Of a DNA stretch of 64,000 bases, positions 58,796 to 64,000 are shown one piece after another. Source of the stretch: Eopsaltria australis (taxonomy: Eukaryota; Chordata; Aves; Passeriformes; Petroicidae). A program made the position numbers and the translations under genes. Where the stretch lies: positions 5,901,501 to 5,965,500 of the forward strand of contig JAVTVJ010000032.1 of NCBI GenBank assembly GCA_034509425.1. The letters run 5' to 3'. Below the pieces are notes generated by a model that was given only the letters and a program-made list of their open reading frames with translations, made no database searches and was not told where the DNA came from. Numbering within the stretch: the stretch's first letter is position 1; each line of letters begins with the position of its first letter.

Positions 58796-59493
58796 TGTGG
58801 CAGGACGTTTACCCCACTACATCCTCCTCCTGTGTGCCACAGATAACGGGTGCATAGAGATAACCCAAGGGCAGGAAGGCCCAGCAGGGGTCATCTCTGG
58901 CGCCAGAGGGCTCAAACCTCAGCTAAGAATGAACATCTTAGTCTGCAGAGCTGATGGAAGGAGAGATAAAAGAAAAATTACTGACTTAAGAATAATGGTT
59001 TTACACTATAAAAGATACACGAGCTAGCACTGGGGCAGAAGTCTCTCACACCCTAAAAGTGTTTGAAGCTTCTCCCCGAAGTCTGGACGCAGGTTTCACG
59101 GTTATTTCTCCGGGGATTGAGGAAAAGGATCTCGATATGCTGCACCAACAAAGTGGATGGTAAGACATATTGAATCCTAAGCTTATACTATTTCTTTGCT
59201 ATCTGTAAGTGAAAAAGGTACCTTATCATGCACTGGATGTTATCTACTAGTAGTCTTTCTTTTTGTTTTATTCCTGTGTAGTATTGGTTTGCTTTTAAGT
59301 CTTATATCTGTTAGTTTTCTTGTCTATTAATAAATAGTTCATTCTATAATAGACAGAATCAGTCATTATAAAAAGAACTTATACATGAAAGTGAGTTTTG
59401 GGGTGCTGGTTTACCTCAATAAGGTTACTACCTGCTGCCAAGGCCTGGGCAGGAGGCTAGGACCGATTTGAACTCCCACATCCATTCGTGACA
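58796..59493 (+). mobile_element. Solo LTR with 5-bp duplication
   Basis: 698 bp, TGTGGCAGGACG to TCGTGACA, flanked by accat on both sides (58791-58795 and 59494-59498). It has a TATA box (TATAAAA, 59007-59013) and AATAAA (59329-59334). The 5-bp duplication suggests class III. It lies about 1 kb from the 60482-60646 exon, antisense to the gene. Confidence 0.88.
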
Positions 59494-59498
59494 ACCAT

Positions 59499-60646
<1,148 letters not shown>

Positions 60647-63600
60647 CTATTGGATTGGAAATAAAAAGTTATTAATTTCTGTGCACCTAAATGCCACAGA
60701 AATTCTAAGTACAAAGTACATGATACCAAACAGCAATTTTCTTGGCAACCTCATTGTAGGAGAGATTGCTGGAACTATTAGCAATATTTCATGTTTCTAA
60801 ATCAGATGGAATAAAGGGAAAAACAGAAAATCTACTCATGTTTTCACCTAAAACTCTGCTATGAAAAGCAAGAACAACAAATCACTAAGCATAGGGTCAC
60901 TATTTTACTAAATTAATTACATATTTACAATATTATTTGTGATAGTAATTGATGAGCATTGACAGCCAAATAACCAAAGAAGCTCTAAGGAATCATGCAA
61001 AAATATTAAATAAGTTTAAAATTAGTTCCATTTACAATAATTAATTAATTAACTGTAATATATTTTCAATTTATCTTGAAAGCAACTTAACAAAATATGT
61101 AGGAGTGAACAGTATATTTTACTAGATTTTTAGGATTATTCATTAGAACTGCTGCAGCTAATGGTGCTCATCACCAGCACATGCTTTAAAATGTTCATTT
61201 TTTCTGTTGTATTACAAACACAACAGAAATCAGAGAAGTCCATAAATATCTGTAAAATAGACCACAAATAACATATTGTAAAAACATATTATAAATAGTT
61301 TTCATTACTACTCTGAGGTTAAAGGAAAAATTAAAATGGTATGTTGATGTTGTATAGAAAATTCCTCATTTGCCTATACTTTCACAGGGCTACCATTGCT
61401 GTTTTTAGTGCCTGAACATTAAAGAGATCTGGTTAGCTGTAAGGTTAAATCAGGGTAGCTAAATTCATGAATCAGAATGCAAGTTAAATGTATGGTAATT
61501 ACAGCAATTATATCTAAGTCATTGAACTGAAAATCTGAAAGTTACATGGATAATTGTTTATCATTTCTCCTTTGATGTGGTTCTAATACAGCTTCAATTA
61601 TATATATATATATATAAAATATCTATATTTATCTGTAATCCACAGTTATTCTCAGCCACATAATGGTTTTTATTCTTACATGAATTACTAGACATAGAAG
61701 AACAAAAGCAGAGGGCAATTACATTAGAGATGTAGTATGCTGATATTAAGTCAGGAATGATTATGGTTTGGTGTCATCTTTGCTTCAAACATGGTTCTTG
61801 TGTCTGGATTTGCACCTGGTTATTATGTTACAATAACTATATTCTTCACAGAAAGTAGTGAATGCATATGTGAACAATGTTAATACAATGAGAGTTGTAA
61901 CAACTCCCTGCAGTTCAAGAAAGGAGGGTCTTCCTATCATTTCTGAATCCAAGTGGTGGCCTGTATTTATCAAAAGCAAATGAACAAGAAATTTACAAGC
62001 CTTCTCATCCTTGGAGAGCTGACTGCAGATATAGGTGCATTATTAATTATTTGAGGCAGTCCAAAGTAGCACACAAATTTGAAGACACCTCCTAACGACA
62101 GAACCATCAAGAATTCAGTATGGGGCTGTGGGAAGTTTTCAAATTAAATGAGATCAGAATATTTTCCAAATATTTGCAGAGTATTTCTGTTCATAGCAGT
62201 ACTATGATTAGCATACAGTTGATTGCTATCATGAATAGAACTGAATTGCTGAATTTTGGTCTAAATTCTAGTATCTTCATGGTTTTTCTAGGCCATCTGG
62301 TTTATCTGGGAGAGAGCTAGAGCGAAGTAAGCCAATAGCCGATTTCTAATTCTACAATCTACTCTCTGCCCTGTCTCTTCAAAGAGCCTGTGAGGGTCCA
62401 ACATTTCCTTCTCTGTGCAGCCTGACTCTGCCCCGCTCCATAGCCCTGAGGTAGCCAGAATCTGACTCTAATCCATGCTGTGCACTTAGATTTCCCCACA
62501 GTCATTCCCACGTCTTGGCTGATTCTATTAGAGACTGGCTCAGAAACTTTTTATGCAGAAACTTTTCAATGCATCATAGCTATGTCTGGATCAGTCTAAA
62601 TCCAGCCAAAAGGCTACAGATTTCTGAAGAAATTGGAAAAAAAGAGAAAACATTGGCCCACAGTTGAGTCTTCAGTAAGACCATTCCTTCCATAGATCTG
62701 TAGTTGTCTAAATGCTCAAACTGACACCCACTAAAACAGTCCAGAGTAACAAAACCTTGGCAACATTTTTTTTCAGCCTAACTGAGCAAATTTGCAATAT
62801 TTTGTGTCCTACTACCCCACATGGCTTATCTCCCAGACAAATGCTGTGATGATCAGGGACTTCTGAGAACCTGTATGCAAGTCTTGGTTGGAAAGGAAAA
62901 TGGAAAAATCTGGTTTAGGAGAGAAGAAAAGTGATGGTGACATGGAAACCTTGACATGGAAAAATATTCATGACAGAAGGAATTACACATAACCTATAGC
63001 AGAGAGATAAATAAGGAACACACAAAAAACCTCCTAACATACATCCAGAACCTCGTTTTGAGCTGGTGCAGACAGACAATCCCAACAGGGAATGTGAAGT
63101 CATCATGGACAGAAGAAAGACAAGAAACTTGCTAAGCAAAGGCAGAGTGGAGACTGAAGAGAAGAGAGCGATGAAGAGACAAAACAAGTTAAACAAGGTT
63201 TTCAAGTATAAGAGAGCAGAGTGGTGGGAACTCAGAATTTCTAATGGGGTGATTGTGGAGGAGTTTGCTATTTGAGATGAACAGTACAGCACTCTAGCCT
63301 TTAGCAGAGCTACAGATAACATTTAACTTTAGGTTACGTTACTGCCATGTTAGAAACATGCATGATACACAATATTAACCAATGACAATCACCCATTTAA
63401 TATACACAAAATCTAAGTTTGCTTTTAGTTTAGAACTACTATTTCTGAGGAGAAAAAAACATATTCCAATGTCTGCATACATTTCACAGTTGCTAAATAA
63501 ATCAAGTGAAAAATGCTGTGTTGCCTATTTTACTGTATACAGATGTCACAGCTAAGTGTCAAAAGATTCATGGCTAAAACAGTGCTTGTGAACATTTCAT

Positions 63601-63971
63601 ACTTTTTCTTTCTCTTCTTATTTACTCAAGCTGTTTGCAGTCACTCGTTCTTCTGGAAACTACCTCTGAACACTGGCATTTTCCTTACTGTCAGCTCTAG
63701 GAATGCTCAAGAAGTCAGGCTAACATAGGTTTCTGATTTGTAAAAATTTCTTATTTTTGCTTTTCAACAAAAATCATCTCGATTTCTTCAGAAATTCTGT
63801 GAGCACTGCTAACAGCAAAACCAGCTGAGCAGGGAATACTATTAACCAGGTCTCTTAGTGCAACATTACTCCCAGTTCTGCTGAAAGGGAAAAAAACCAA
63901 GGGGTAGGACATCTGACTGTGACTGAGAACCCGATAGCAAATCCTTGCCCCCTGCTCTGATGAAATGTTAG
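60647..63971. other. PPFIA2 intron, unique sequence
   Basis: AT-rich intron upstream of the first exon, with an (AT)n run at about 61598-61616. The preceding PPFIA2 exon was looked for and not found. No gene or RNA recognised. Confidence 0.6.
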
Positions 63972-64000
63972 ATTCACAGAATAATAGAATTGCTTAGGCT
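63972..64000 (-). mobile_element. CR1 LINE 3' end, cut by window edge
   Basis: ATTCACAGAATAATAGAAT is the reverse complement of the CR1 terminal repeats, followed by TGCTTAGGCT, matching the start of a minus-strand CR1 that continues beyond the window. Confidence 0.75.

Overview
The window is vertebrate nuclear DNA, almost certainly from a bird and probably a songbird. The evidence is chicken-repeat-1 (CR1) LINE 3' ends with the avian consensus, class III (ERVL-like) and ERVK-like avian retroviruses, and three coding exons of one conserved gene. There are no prokaryotic features. The only host gene seen is PPFIA2 (liprin-alpha-2), on the minus strand. Three consecutive in-phase exons lie at 60482-60646, 48717-48791 and 3050-3166. 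Both ends of the gene are outside the window. Everything else is intron, and about half of it is endogenous retrovirus (ERV).

Layout from left to right. 1-1745: the 5' part of an ERVL-like provirus on the minus strand (LTR, tRNA-Lys primer site, open Gag-like frame running off the edge). 7912-8197: a CR1 tail. 11809-30099: an 18.3 kb nest. Its host is a 6-bp-TSD ERVK-like provirus on the plus strand with gag, dUTPase-like/protease, pol and an alpharetrovirus-type env, all broken. Three later insertions sit in it: a long solo LTR in the dUTPase-like region (15065-16659), a complete 6.2 kb ERVL-like provirus with 600-bp LTRs in env (20894-27136), and a second long solo LTR of the first family in the transmembrane part of env (27605-29241). 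All three have 5-bp target duplications. About 31650-32400: a solo ERVK-like LTR. 36673-45387: a minus-strand array of four LTRs and three internal segments of a tRNA-Ser-primed, env-only element, with one 5-bp target duplication (agtat) around the whole array. 51938-52308, 56600-57715 and 63972-64000: more CR1. 53776-55426 and 58796-59493: two further solo LTRs with 5-bp duplications.

The ERVK-like and internal ERVL-like proviruses and the measured solo LTRs lie antisense to PPFIA2, the usual state of ERVs that persist in introns. The two minus-strand elements, the leftmost ERVL and the env-only array, lie in sense. The array puts four LTRs, each with a poly(A) signal, plus env fragments in transcriptional sense within a 45.5 kb intron. 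It is the most unusual structure here. It appears to have grown by LTR-LTR unequal exchange, and one unit carries an 0.84 kb block of linked variants that looks like a conversion tract. A second point of interest is a hydrophobic, probably membrane-spanning N-terminal region in the Gag-like frames of both ERVL elements.

All comparisons were made by eye. No alignment, database search or expression data were available.
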